A DNA stretch of 64,000 nt from CBDDBU01 sp965226045 (lineage in GTDB: Bacteria; Pseudomonadota; Alphaproteobacteria; VGEJ01): assembly GCA_965226045.1 (NCBI GenBank), contig CBDDBU010000012.1:19709-83708 (forward strand), read 5' to 3'. The notes beneath the pieces were generated by a model. It ran no database searches, was not told the DNA's origin, and saw nothing but the letters and a program-made list of their open reading frames with translations. The position numbers were made by a program, and so were the translations under genes. Shown piece by piece: positions 36,839-47,102 of this stretch. Numbering within the stretch: the stretch's first letter is position 1; each line of letters opens with the position of its first letter.

Positions 36839-37535
36839 CGTCGGCCTCGAAACCTCTGTCCACAATCACGATATGCAACCGCCGAGGGCCATGTGCGCCC
36901 AGCTCGATCTTAAGCGCGATGTCGCCGGTGCGCGAGGGCCCCGTGATGAGATTGACGGCGCGCGGCAGCGCCGTTCCGTCCTGTGCCCCGTGCGCCGCGC
37001 GGAGGCGCGCGAACGCCTCCTCGTAGCCGCCGACGATAGCGGCGGCATCGACGACCACGATGTGATTCTCAGGCAGGAAATTGAGGCTGGTCGGCGCGCC
37101 GGGGCCGGAGGCCAGCATCAACGTTCCGGTCTCGGCGATCCCGGCTAGCGCCCGATTGAGACTGACGGCGTCGGCCTCCATCGGCGCGCCGCGGCGGATC
37201 GACAACAGCGGCTGGGCGGCCGCCCACGGCGCGCGATCAAGCGCCGGGTCGGCGGCCATGACCAGCGCCGCCGCCAGGTTGTGGCCACCAAGCCACTCGG
37301 CCACCGCTGCCGGCAACGCCGCCGCGTTCTCGATGCGGGCCAGGGTACACTGTGCGACCTCGGCCATTTCGATGAAGCGCTCGATGCGCTCGGCGGCGGG
37401 TGGCCGGCCCCGCCGCGGAATCAGGTTGGCGGTCGGCGTAGCCAGGCGGCGCTCGACTTCGGCGTAAGCGGCCGTGTCTGTCTCACGGCCAAGGCCGCGC
37501 CGCAGCCGCCCCAGAATCGCCTCCCTCGCGACCAA
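36819..37535 (-). CDS. lutC: lactate utilisation protein LutC
   Basis: LutC is a subunit of the LutABC L-lactate oxidation complex. The 238-residue LUD-domain protein has AVSLNRALAGIAETGTLMLASG and FLPENHIVVVDA, family signatures of the LutC/YkgG type, and ends with HIVIVDRGFE. It lies 4 bp after lutB. The operon around it is damaged, so its present activity is doubtful. Confidence 0.92.
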   Translation of the reverse strand: MVAREAILGRLRRGLGRETDTAAYAEVERRLATPTANLIPRRGRPPAAERIERFIEMAEVAQCTLARIENAAALPAAVAEWLGGHNLAAALVMAADPALDRAPWAAAQPLLSIRRGAPMEADAVSLNRALAGIAETGTLMLASGPGAPTSLNFLPENHIVVVDAAAIVGGYEEAFARLRAAHGAQDGTALPRAVNLITGPSRTGDIALKIELGAHGPRRLHIVIVDRGFEADDGAAPT

Positions 37536-37539
37536 CCGG

Positions 37540-38972
37540 CTAGCTCCAGCGCCTGGATCGACGCTGGGTTCGCCACTGACTGTGAAAGGTCCGGCCCTCG
37601 GGCGCCGGCAAATCGCGCCCCGCTGTCCAGCCGCCGGCCAGCGGCAGCGCCCGCAGCCGACCCTCGCGCCCGCCGAGACGCGCGAGCAATCGCGCCGCGA
37701 TGGCGCACACGGCGCGGTACAGGCGCGGCCGGCGGGCGACGAAAACCCACAGGCCCAGGGCCATGCGCTCTCGCGCTGGCGTAATGCGCGCGGCGAACGC
37801 CTTTTCGCGCCAATGGCGCATCATCTTGGGGAGCGGGATCTGCATCGGGCACACCTCCTCGCAGCGCCCGCAGAAGCTCGACGCGCTGGGGAGGTGGTGG
37901 GCCTTGTCGAGCCCGATCAGGGCCGGCGTCAGGACAGCACGGATCGGGCCCGAGTAGACCCAGCCATAGGCCTGGCCGCCGATCGCGCCGAATACCGGAC
38001 AGTGGTTGAGGCAGGCGCCGCATCGGATACAGCGCAGCACGTCTTGAAATTCGGTGCCGATCAGATCGGCGCGGCCGTTATCGAGCAGGACCACGTGGAA
38101 GGACTCAGGACCATCGAGATCGCCCGGCCGGCGCGGCCCGGTGGCGATCGTGGTGTACGCCGAGAACTCCTGGCCGGTGGCCGAGCGCGCCAGCACCCGC
38201 AGGATGGTAGCCGTGTCCTCCAGGGTCGGCACGACCTTTGCGATGCCGGCCGTGACGATGTGCATACGCGGCAGCGTCATGGTCAGATCGCCGTTGCCCT
38301 CGTTGGTGACGATGACAGTCGAGCCGGTCTCGGCGACCAGAAAGTTGGCGCCGGTGATGCCGGCGTCCGCCGCGAGGTACCGTTGGCGCAGCACCGCGCG
38401 GCCCTCGGCGACGATATCGGCCGGATCTTCGAGCGAGCGGTCGGGATCGAGGTCGCGATGGTGTTCGTGGAACAGTTCCGCGACCTGAGCCTTGGTTTTA
38501 TGCACGGCGGGAGCGACTATGTGTCCCGGTGTTTCTCCCGCTAGTTGTATGATGTACTCGCCGAGATCGGTTTCGACCGGCTCGATGCCGTTGGCGATGA
38601 GGAAATCGTTGAGGCCGATCTCCTCGGCCACCATCGACTTGCCCTTGGTGACGGTGCGGGCGCCAACACTTTGGCACAAATCAAGAACAGTTTGGCATGC
38701 CTCCTCGGGCGTGGCGCACCAATTGAACGACGCCGCCCGACTCTTTCACCTTGGCCTCGAAATGTTCGAGATAGATATCGAGGTGGCGCGATGACGTGGT
38801 CCTTGATCGCCCGCGCCTCGTCGCGCAGCGCGTCGAACTCGGGCAGGCGGGCGATCGCGCGCGCGCGGTTACGCCCAAAGTTGGTCTCGATCATCCCCAA
38901 CGCCTCGCGCAGATGGGGGTCGGCAAGCGCGGCCGTGGCGTTGTCCTTGAAGCGCTCGCTCGTGATCTCCAT
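37540..38972 (-). pseudogene. lutB: LutB iron-sulfur lactate oxidation subunit, two frameshifts
   Basis: The start (ATG at 38972) reads MEITSERFKDNATAALADP and continues to ARAIKDHV near 38790. Homology then moves to a second frame with HLDIYLEHFEAKVKESGGVV, and near 38700 to a third frame with CQSVGARTVTKGKSMVAEEIGL. The third frame carries TDLGEYIIQL and the two 4Fe-4S motifs CIRCGACLNHCP and CGRCEEVCP. The remaining length and motifs fit LutB fully. Two single-base indels break it; these may be assembly errors. Confidence 0.88.
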
Positions 38973-39438
38973 CTAGCGGCGTCCGCCGATGGGCGGCGTA
39001 TCGGTCATGCCGGCCAACACTTCGGCGACGTGACGGGCTTCGACGGGAGCGCCCTCGCGGCTCAAGCGCCCGCCGATGTTGAGGAGGCAGCCGAGATCGC
39101 CGGCTAGCACCGTCCCAGCGCCGGTGGCGGCGATGGCGGCGGTCTTGCGCGCCACCATGTCGATCGAGATTTCGGGGTATTTGACACAGAACGTGCCGCC
39201 AAAGCCGCAACACTGTTCCGCGCCGTCAAGCTCGCGGAGTTCGAGTCCCTCGATCCCGACCAGGAGGTCGCGCGCTTCGTCGCGGATGCCGATCTCGCGC
39301 AGCGAAGAGCACGAGTGGTGATAGGTCACCGCCCCCTCGAAGCGGCCCTCCATGCGCTTGATGCCGAGCTCTCCGGTCATGAAGGCGATCAGTTCGTGGG
39401 TGCGGGCGGCAAGCTCGCGAGGCCTTGGGCTCCATCAC
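38973..39438 (-). pseudogene. lutA: LutA, C-terminal half cut by an IS21-family element
   Basis: The readable part contains LAARTHELIAFMTGELGIKR, VTYHHSCSSLREIGI, the cysteine-rich CCGFGGTFCVKYPEIS (CCG domain) and DLGCLLNIGGRLSR, matching the second half of LutA. A one-base shift near 39415 separates the first visible codons (VMEPKA). Homology ends exactly at 39438, where an IS21 terminal repeat begins. About 100 N-terminal residues are absent from this window, so this is a true truncation. Confidence 0.9.
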
Positions 39439-39641
39439 TGTCAATCGGCGTTGAACATTGACCCCCTATGGGCGTGCAATGTTGACCCCTTTGGGGATGC
39501 ACGGCGGAGGTCGTACAGGTAGTCCATAGGAGGGGCCCGCGCGCGGGCCGACGCGCCCACCACGCGGCTGGCGGCGGACCGCGTGTGGGAGGTTCCTGTG
39601 GGCCCACCTGGGCGACCGGGCCGCAGGTGGATCGGTTGCCT

Positions 39642-40370
39642 TTAGGACCGATTCTTGAAGCGCCAGGAGTCGTTTCCGGTCTCGATGATCTCGCAGTGGT
39701 GCGTCAGACGATCGAGGAGCGCGGTGGTCATCTTGGCGTCGCCGAAGACGGACGGCCATTCGCCGAAGGTCAGGTTGGTGGTGACGATGATCGAGGTGCG
39801 CTCGTAGAGCCGGCTGACGAGGTGGAACAGCAGCTGGCCTCCGGTTTGGGCGAAGGGCAGGTAGCCGAGCTCGTCGAGGATGACGAGGTCGCGCCGGGCC
39901 AGCTGATCGGCGAGCCGGCCCTGGCGGCCGGCGCGGGCTTCGGCCTCGAGCCGGTTGACCAGGTCGACGACGTTGAAGAAGCGGCCCCGGGCGCCATCGC
40001 GGATGCAGGCCCGCGCGATGGCGACGGCGAGATGGCTCTTGCCGGTGCCGGTGCCGCCGATCAGCACGGCGTTGCGCTGGTTGGCCAGGAAGCCGCCGAC
40101 CGCCAACTCGCGGACCAGCGGCTCGTTGACCGGGGTGTCGGTGAAGTCGAAGTCGGCCAGCTCCTTGGCCAGCGGCAGCTTGGCGCCACTCATCTGGTAC
40201 TTGATGGATCGCGCCTGCTTGTCGGCGATCTCGGCCTTCAACAGCTCGCCGATGATTCGCTGCATCGGATGCTGGCGCTTGAGGCCGTCGGCGAGCACCT
40301 CGTCGAACGCGTCGCGCATGCCGGCGAGCTTGAGTGCGGCCATCATCTCCAGGACCTCATGGCGCTCCAT
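39642..40370 (-). CDS. istB: IS21 helper ATPase IstB
   Basis: IstB assists IstA in strand transfer as a AAA+ ATPase. The 242-residue protein has Walker A LIGGTGTGKSHLA near residue 106, Walker B DLVILDELGYLPF and the sensor region IIVTTNLTFGEW. The start overlaps the istA stop by 14 bp. The protein appears full length. Confidence 0.93.
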   Translation of the reverse strand: MERHEVLEMMAALKLAGMRDAFDEVLADGLKRQHPMQRIIGELLKAEIADKQARSIKYQMSGAKLPLAKELADFDFTDTPVNEPLVRELAVGGFLANQRNAVLIGGTGTGKSHLAVAIARACIRDGARGRFFNVVDLVNRLEAEARAGRQGRLADQLARRDLVILDELGYLPFAQTGGQLLFHLVSRLYERTSIIVTTNLTFGEWPSVFGDAKMTTALLDRLTHHCEIIETGNDSWRFKNRS

Positions 40371-41868
40371 GGCCGACCCCCCTCAAGCGGTCGTAGCGGG
40401 TGCAATCGGCCACCGGCTCAAAGCGAAGACGCAGGTTCGCGGGCGTCGGGATCGGCGCCGTCTCGGACGGCTGGCGCCGACGATTGAGGATGTTGAGCAC
40501 GACGTCGGCGCTGCACACGCCGCCAGCGAGCGCCTCGGCACAGGCGGCCTCCACCGCCGCCAGCCCATCCGCCAGCACGGCGGTGAGGATCTCGACCATC
40601 TGCCTGTCGCCGTCGTCGTGGCCGGCGAGCCGGACGCGCACGCGACCCAGGGCGCCGGGCAGCGCCCAGTCCTTGAACGGCGCGCCGTTACGAAGCGCAC
40701 CGGGCTTCCTCGCCAGCACGGGCACCTAGTGCCACGGGTCATAGACGGTCTGGTCGCGGCCGAAGCGCCGGGCATGCTCGGCGACGATCTCGCCGTCCTG
40801 GCGGATGACGATGCGATCGGCGTAGGCATGGACCTCGACCGGACGGCCGACGGCGCGCGCCGCCACGCTGTACTTGTTGCTGTCGAAGCGCACCAGGCAG
40901 GTCTTCGACACCGACGCCGGGACCGCGTGGAAGCCGTCGAACGGCCCGCGATAGCCGACCAGGGACGGACGCTCGTCCTCGAACACCTGCCAGACAGTCC
41001 TGTCCTTGAACACCGGGTGGGGATGACCCCGGGCGTAGGCGACGCACTGGTCCAAGAGCCAGGCGTTGAGCTCGTCGTAGGTCTTGAAGCGCAGCCGCGG
41101 GGTGAAGAACCGACCGCGGATGATCCCGACCTGGTTCTCGACCTGCCCCTTCTCCCATCCCGCTCCCGGCGTGCATGCTGTCGGTTCGACCAGGTAGTGG
41201 CCACACATCTGCACGAAGCGCCGGTTGAACGCGCGCTCCTTGCCGATGAGGACGGTCTGCACCGCCGTCTTCATGTTGTCGTAGATGCCTCGCCGGCAGG
41301 CACCCTGGAACAGCCGGAATGCCCGGTCGTGGGCGTCGAACACCATCTCCTGGCTCTCGCGCGGATAAGCGCGGACGAAGAACATTCGGCTGTGGCACAG
41401 CCGGACGTGCGCGACCTTGACCTTGGTCGTCACCCCCGCCAGCACCACGTACTCGTGGCTCCAGTCGAACTGATAGGCCTCGCCCGGCGAGAACACCAAC
41501 GGCACATAGGTCTGCGCCGTCGATGCCGAACGGCGCCACCGCCACGCCTTGGCGTAGCGCCGCACCGCGTCGTAGCCGCCGCCATAGCCCAGACCCTCGA
41601 GGGCTTCGGAGATCCGTAGCAGCGTCAGCCGCTCCCGCTTCGACTTGGTCTCGTTGGCCTCCAGCATCCGCTCCAGCTCGGCCGTCCACGGCCCCAGCTT
41701 CGGCATCGGCTGGACCCGCCGGTCGTAGGTGAACGCCGTCGCCTGCGAACGGATCACCTTGCGCACCGTGTTGCGCGAGACCTTCACGTCCCGCACGATC
41801 TCCTTGATCGGCTTCCCCTTGACGAAATACTCCCGCCGGATCCGCGCTATCGTCTCCACGACCAACAT
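40357..41868 (-). pseudogene. istA: IS21 transposase IstA with an in-frame stop
   Basis: The N-terminal part has a helix-turn-helix (IKEIVRDVKVSRNTVRKVI). The DDE core begins FSPGEAYQFDWSHEYVVLAG, and further acidic residues lie in RGIYDNMKTAV and WEKGQVENQVG. The frame stops at a TAG (40726-40728) where a Tyr is expected in YDPWH-x-VPVLARKPG. Homology continues in the same frame to the normal C-terminus. A single-base change therefore interrupts the gene, and about 120 C-terminal residues would be lost. Confidence 0.88.
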
Positions 41869-41989
41869 CCCCCACCACCTCGTCCGCCCAAAAACGAGGT
41901 GACTTGGACTAGCCAGGCTCAGGGGGGCAAATTTGGACGCCGATCACCCCTCAACAGGGGTCATCTGTGGACGCCTCCGTTGATGCAAG

Positions 41990-43365
41990 CATTTCTTTGA
42001 ACGTCTTGGGGCATGTGGTCAGGTGCGGTCATCTGTCCGGCCTCATGATGCGGCTGGTTTGACGCCGCAGGCCCGTATGGAGATGTGCAGACCGGGTCCA
42101 AGATCAATTTTGCGGGCTTGAAAGCCCCTTGACCCACCGCTGGTTTTCCCGATCCCGTCTCGATTGACCGTTTGCCCTTACTCGTCCTCCGACCTGCTCA
42201 CACCCCCGACGTCATTCCGCGAGGCTGCCGCCGTGTCAGGCAGCAGCCGGCGCGAAACCTCGGTAGGTCTCCTTGCGTGTCATGAGCGCCCAGACGATGC
42301 GCGCCATCTTGTTGGCCAGCGCCACCGCGACAAGCATTCGTGGCTTGCGCGCCAGCATCCTGGCCAGCCAGGGGTCGTTCGTTTCGCCGCGACGAACCGC
42401 CGAGCTGACGACAGCCATGGCGCCGATGATCAAGAGGCGCCTCAGATCGCGTTGGCCCATCTTCGATATCCTGCCCAGCCTTGGCTTGCCGCCGGTCGTG
42501 TGCTGTCGCGGCACGAGGCCCAGCCAGGCAGAGAAGTCGCGGCCGCGCCGAAAGCTCTCCATCGGCGGCGCGAAGGCCTGAAGCGCCATCGCGTTGATCG
42601 GCCCGATCCCTGGGATGGTCATGAGCCGTGCCGCCTGCTCGTCCTGACGCGCGCAGGCGCGGAGCTCCTTTTCCAATCCGCCGATCTTCGCATCGAGGTC
42701 AGCGATCTGACCGAGCAGAACGCCACCCAGCGCGCGGACCGCTCCCGGTAGTCCCGAACCCGGATCCTCGAGTGCCGATGCCAGCCGACCGACATGAGCC
42801 ACACCCTGCGGCGCGATGACGCCGAACTCTGCCAGGTGGCCACGTAGCGCGTTGATCGTCTGCGTGCGCTGGCGCACCAGAAGATCGCGCGTGTGGAACA
42901 GCATCGCTCTTGCCTGTTGCTCTTCCCCCTTCACCGCCACGAAGCGCATGGTCGGGCGCTGCGCCGCCTCGCAGATCGCCTCCGCGTCCGCCGCGTCGTT
43001 CTTCTGCCGCTTCACGAACGGCTTCACGTAGATCGGCGGGACCAACCTCACTTCGTGGCCGAGCTTCAAAATCTCCCGGCCCCAGTAGTGGGCGCTCGCA
43101 CAGGCCTCCATCGCCACCACGCATCGCTGCTGCGCGCCGAGAATGTACAGCAGCCTCTCCCGGCTCACCTTCCTGCGGAACGCGACCGAACCGTCCGCCC
43201 GAGCACCGTGAAGTTGAAAGCTGCGCTTCGCCAGATCGATCCCGATGATGTTAACCTGTTCCATGGACGCCTCCTCCTCCGGGGGTTGGTCACGCCACCA
43301 CCTTGGCACACTGCGATGCCGTCGGGAGGAGGCGTCCACTCCATCAACTTTGCACGCCGTTCCAC
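41990..43365 (-). mobile_element. IS110-family element next to a truncated IS3
   Basis: The element encodes one DEDD transposase. Its right boundary is at about 43365, where sequence shared with another IS3 copy stops abruptly. The left boundary is approximate. IS110 elements lack classical terminal repeats, so the ends rest on neighbour homology only. Confidence 0.6.
42236..43264 (-). CDS. IS110-family transposase (DEDD)
   Basis: From the ATG at 43264 the protein has 342 residues. The N-terminal RuvC-like half has IIGIDLAKRSFQLHG (first Asp), CVVAMEACASAHYW (Glu) and KNDAADAEAICEA (Asp pair). The C-terminal transposase_20 domain has MTIPGIGPINAMAL and GLVPRQHTTGGKPRLGRISKMG. It is complete by length. 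A close relative survives as a fragment at 56956-57430. Confidence 0.93.
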   Translation of the reverse strand: MEQVNIIGIDLAKRSFQLHGARADGSVAFRRKVSRERLLYILGAQQRCVVAMEACASAHYWGREILKLGHEVRLVPPIYVKPFVKRQKNDAADAEAICEAAQRPTMRFVAVKGEEQQARAMLFHTRDLLVRQRTQTINALRGHLAEFGVIAPQGVAHVGRLASALEDPGSGLPGAVRALGGVLLGQIADLDAKIGGLEKELRACARQDEQAARLMTIPGIGPINAMALQAFAPPMESFRRGRDFSAWLGLVPRQHTTGGKPRLGRISKMGQRDLRRLLIIGAMAVVSSAVRRGETNDPWLARMLARKPRMLVAVALANKMARIVWALMTRKETYRGFAPAAA

Positions 43366-44097
43366 AACCTGACGGCCAGTTCCCGGGGCGACAGTTGCGT
43401 CTCCTCCAGGGCAAGATCGATGATCTGCCCCCGGACATCATCCGGGATCCGGTTCCACACCCGGCCCGGGCTGCTGTTGCGATCCTCAAGACCGGCGTCG
43501 CCAAAGGCCAGAAAGCGATCGTACCAGCGATAAAAGGTGGTCTTCGGAATGCCCAGCTTGTCCAAAGTGGACCCGACGCCCAGGTGGGACTGCTCGACCA
43601 GGCGGATGATCTCCAGCTTCTCGGATGCGGGATACCTCATTCCTCGCCTCCCCCATGCCCGATCATGTTTTTTTTGAGAAGACGGTTCTCCAGCGAAAGT
43701 TCGGCGACCAACGCCTTCAAGTCGCGCATCTCCTGGCCCAGGCCTTTAACCTCGCCCGAGGTCGCTTGGCGCCCGGTGTCGCCGGCGAGCCGCTTCTTGC
43801 CCGCTTCCAAAAACTCTTTCGACCCGCTGTAATACAGACCCTCGGCGATGCCTCGCGGCGGCACCAGGCGGCGATGCTCTCCTCGCCGCGCAGGCCCGAC
43901 ACCACGATCCGGATCTTCTCCTCAGCCGTATACTGCTTGCGTGTCTTGCGCCGAATATCCCGAACCGTTCTCTCCGCCGGGTCGTTCTTGCTCATTGATT
44001 TCTGTCTCATCTTCGTTGCCTTCGGTCACTACGATGAGCCAGAAATCCTCCGTTATGCAATTACCTCAATTCGTCCCAAAGGCGCTGACGTCAGACA
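43366..44097 (-). pseudogene. IS3-family element copy 1, 5' part (orfA and start of orfB)
   Basis: Minus-strand frames contain KQYTAEEKIRIVVSGLRGEE, a one-base break, then GEVKGLGQEMRDLKALVAEL with a leucine-zipper-like helix. KLEIIRLVEQSHLGVGSTL and TTFYRWYDRFLAFGDAGL, an IS3 helix-turn-helix, follow. The element starts at 44097 with TGTCTGACGTCAGCG, the terminal repeat, and is cut at 43366 by IS110. The DDE catalytic part is missing here. Confidence 0.85.
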
Positions 44098-44398
44098 CGC
44101 GATACTGCCCCAGCTGCTTTGGCCTCGTGGTGCATTCATCGCATTCCTCCATGAGGTCTCGGCCGAGTCTCCAAAGGTCGCGCGACGGAACGATCCGTGC
44201 CCTCTTGTCTCTGACAGGCCTTGCATCACGCCATAACCGCCGGGTTGCGGCGTCCAGGTCTGACAGACCCGCATCGGGCCTCATGGCGCGGGCTACGGAG
44301 CGAAGGCTGGTCATGTAATTGCGCGCTGTGCAGGGGGCAACGTGAGTCTCGAGCAGGTGCAGGAAACCGCTCAGGCATTCCTTGCTCAGGTGGTCCAC
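44098..44398 (-). pseudogene. N-terminal fragment of a tyrosine recombinase cut by IS3
   Basis: About 100 residues read LHLLETHVAPCTARNYMTSL, SVARAMRPDAGLSDL and SRDLWRLGRDLMEECDECTT. This matches the SAM-like core-binding domain of the tyrosine recombinase at 59085-60203 in layout, including the later LGQYR where that protein has RPVRYRDGL. Homology ends exactly where the IS3 end begins. The catalytic domain is lost. Confidence 0.7.
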
Positions 44399-44646
44399 GG
44401 CCGACCCTATGACTTAAGCCGACATTTCCCAGCTAACCTTCAAATCCATGGCAATCGTATCTACATTGCACCGCCACGGGAACTCCATTCCCTTCGCAGC
44501 CCTCCGATGACCCGACTTTGGCGGGCTGACCACGTTCGGAAGGCCATTTGGCAAAGATTTCCACCATCCAGACACACCTCTCCTGTCTTTATCTACCTTG
44601 CCGTCAATTTCCTCGGCCTACGCCGGAACGGGGCTTCGGCGTAGAT

Positions 44647-44654
44647 CATCAATC
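44647..44654. repeat. target duplication, left of IS66 copy A
   Basis: CATCAATC directly before the IS66 end, identical to 47095-47102. Confidence 0.9.
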
Positions 44655-44737
44655 GTCAACTACCCAGGTCTGATTGGCCCCGAGCGTTTGTATGTGAGGG
44701 ATCGTGGGGGTCCGGGCTGGTAGCGGTGCCGGTGTTC

Positions 44738-46281
44738 TCAGAGGCGCAGTTGGGGGATTAGTTGCATCGGATCGGGATGCACCAGGGTCTGGAGGACGTT
44801 CCAGCCTTGCTTTCGGGCGGTGGCGATGACGGCACGCGTTCTGGCGAAGTTGTAGGCACCCCTCTCGGAGCGGAAGCCACCGGAGATTTTCTGGCGCAGC
44901 TTGGCCATTCGGAGGTCACGTTCGGCCTCATTGTTCGTAAACGGCGTGCGCGGGTCGGTGAGGAATCGCAGGCATCCCTCCTTGTGCTTGCGGAGGCGGA
45001 GCGCGAGGTTATGACCGATGCGGTGTTTCTTTCGTCCGCGCTTGCCGGTCCGGAGCGGCGGCTGCGCCTCGTGGAAGGCGATGGCGTGGTCGAGGATGCG
45101 GGCCCAGGCCCGCGAGATCCGGGCCACCAGGGAGGCGGGCACGTCGCGGCCGTTCTCACGGGCGAAGCGGGTAGCCCTGTGTGCGCGCTCAAGGAGGCGG
45201 TGCATGCTCCTTTGCCCAGTCTTCCTTCTCGATGTCGATCAGGGCCTGGAGTTCGCGCAGGTGATGGGCGTTGCAGGCGCCGTGGCGCACGCCCTTGAGG
45301 GTGAAGTAGGCGGCGTAATCGTCATGGATGAGGATGCCTTCGAGGTCCTTTTCGACATCGCCGCGTCCCGCGCCGATGCGCAGGACGGTCAGGAATGGGG
45401 TGCACAGCACGTGGAGCCAGCGGGTACGGGCGGCGATCCGCAGGCCGGTTTCGTCGGAGGTGCTTGGACCGGGACCGCTGTGCGGATCACGTCTGCGACA
45501 TGGGCGAGGAAGGGCTCGAAGCGCCTGGCGGTTCGCCAGCCCATGGCGGTGATCGTGGCTGTGGAGATGGACACTGCGAAGAGGTCGCTCATGAGTTCGG
45601 CCAAGCGCTTCTCGGGAACGAACTGGGCGTACAGCAGGTAGCTCACCCAGGCGGTGATGCGTGGCCCGTACTGGACCGGGGCGGTCACGCCGTCCGGGAA
45701 GACGGCTCCTGTCACGGTGGCGCAGGCGCCGCAGAGGCAGCGATGGGCGCGGTGTTCGGTGACCTCCAGGGGGCGTGGCTCGGGCACATCGAAGACCTGT
45801 CGACAGACGGGCGCGCGGTGACGGTCGGCGTCCGACAGCGGTGCGCCGCAGCCCGAACAGGCGGAGGGGTCATGATCCACAACATGGTCCGGGCTCTCGG
45901 TCCGCGCCAGCGTCGTTCCCTTGTGGCCCGGCTGGCCGCCGCTTGGCCTGCCGGACTTGCCGCGCTGGGCTTCGGGTGCGCCTCTGGGTTCCGCTCTTCT
46001 TGCGCAGGCCGTCGCTGGCGGGCGGCTTGCTGCTGGTGGTGCTGTCAAGCGCCGCGCTCCGCTCGAGCTCGGCGATGCGGTCCCGCAGGGTCGCGTTCTC
46101 CCGCTCGAGCGCGGCATTCTCCCGGACGAGCGCCGTGGCCAGGCGCAACAGCCCCTGGCCCCATTCCCGGAAGGCCTTGACGACTGTGGTTGCGAAGGAT
46201 GAGGGGTCAAGAAGATCTTGCAGGCACGCGAAGGCCTCGTCATGGGCCGGCGAGGTCCTCGTGCCAGCGCGACAGCGTCAC
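44738..46281 (-). pseudogene. tnpC: IS66 transposase TnpC, copy A, several single-base indels
   Basis: The sequence is nearly identical to copy B at 48563-50100. Relative to B it carries extra single bases near 45208, 45450, 45467 and in two other runs, which break the frame. It is correct at one position where B is broken (PEPRPLEVTEHRAHRCLCGAC). Domains are a coiled coil, the TnpC zinc-finger-like region CSGCGAPL and the DDE core. Together with copy B it defines an intact 512-residue consensus. Confidence 0.88.
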
Positions 46282-46945
46282 GGGTCCTCGGCATCGACGG
46301 CCATCATGGCGGCCAGCACCGCGAGGCGTTCGCCCGCCGGCAAGGCCTTGTAACGCCGGCCCCAGTTGGCCGCCTTACGCTTGATGCGCTGGCGGTCGGT
46401 GAAGTTCCGGCCTGCGTAGCTCGCCCAATGCACCCGGTCGGGCGCGAAGTTGAACCACACGACCTCGGTCCGCACCTGGGCCTGGGTCGTCACCTGCAGC
46501 GCCAGACTGCGCCAGCCCGCCAGCATCTCGTCATAGAGCGCCGAGGGATGGCCCGAGACCATCACCTGGCAGGGCAGATCCTTGAGCAGGTCCAGGAGCG
46601 CGACATGGTCGACCTCCTCGTAGTCGAAGCGATAGCGCCGTGCCGAACGGCGGGTCGCGTGCAGATAGGGGGGATCGCTGTAGACCCAGCTCCGGGCCCA
46701 GAAACGGGAACGAGGCCAAAAAGGCATGGGCACAGCCATGCACCAACTCGACCGGGTAGTCACAGGCAAAGGCCTCGAGCGCCTGCGCATCGCGGTCGAT
46801 TGCCGATCGAGCGCACGCCCGTTGGCTTGCGCTTCATCAGCGCACCGCCCCCCAGGTGGCTCTCGATGTAAACGCTGTGCGGCGGCATCAGCGCAATCAG
46901 CGCCTGGCACAGACCGCTCGTCGCCTTCGACCCGAAATATCCCAC
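46278..46945 (-). pseudogene. D12-class DNA adenine methylase, copy A, two single-base insertions
   Basis: The GTG at 46945 starts MGYFGSKATSGLCQAL. A one-base insertion near 46800 and another near 46687 disturb the frame; from VYSDPPYLHATRR onward it is open to the stop. The last part, GWRSLALQVTTQAQVRTEVVWFNF, is intact here while broken in copy B. The stop overlaps the tnpC start (GTGA). Confidence 0.85.
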
Positions 46946-47094
46946 GCGCCGCTCCCGTCACACGAGAGCGCAACCCATAGACGCCCGATTCTATGGAGTC
47001 AAGAGACGATCAACGACGCGGCGGCGGAAACCCGGCCCCGGCGACCACCTACATCATCCTCTCGCGGTCAGGAGCGGGGTACCTGGGTAGTTAC

Positions 47095-47102
47095 CATCAA
47101 TC
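47095..47102. repeat. target duplication, right of IS66 copy A
   Basis: CATCAATC directly after the IS66 end, identical to 44647-44654; here it is part of the IS1380 transposase gene. Confidence 0.9.

Larger units (their letters stand above)
39439..41980 (-). mobile_element. IS21-family element (copy 1), inserted in lutA
   Basis: The left end starts TGTCAATCGGCGTTGAAC at 39439, and a second related subterminal repeat follows at about 39467 (GGCGTGCAATGTTGACCCC). The right side has the inverted counterparts GGGGCAAATTTGGACGCCGAT (ending near 41945) and GGGGTCATCTGTGGACGCC. It encodes istA and istB on the minus strand. The exact right end and a target duplication could not be resolved. Confidence 0.8.
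44655..47094 (-). mobile_element. IS66-family transposon with adenine methylase, copy A
   Basis: The element of 2440 bp is bounded by GTCAACTACCCAGGT (the other copy reads GTAACTACCCAGGT) and its inverse ACCTGGGTAGTTAC. An 8-bp duplication CATCAATC flanks it, the size known for IS66. It contains only two genes on the minus strand: a D12-class DNA adenine methylase and tnpC. The accessory tnpA and tnpB genes of classical IS66 are absent and there is no room for them. It sits in the last 20 codons of the IS1380 transposase. Confidence 0.92.

Noticed and set aside
40726..40728. TAG codons inside istA, the serine recombinase and the first cyclase, suggesting TAG recoding
   Set aside because: dnaK and hslU end in TAG at the expected place, and the interrupted genes are mobile or decayed. 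Ordinary nonsense changes or errors explain them.
44342..44644. Plus-strand frame of 100 codons
   Set aside because: It overlaps the IS1380 end and the recombinase fragment on the other strand and shows no family-like pattern, so it is a shadow frame.
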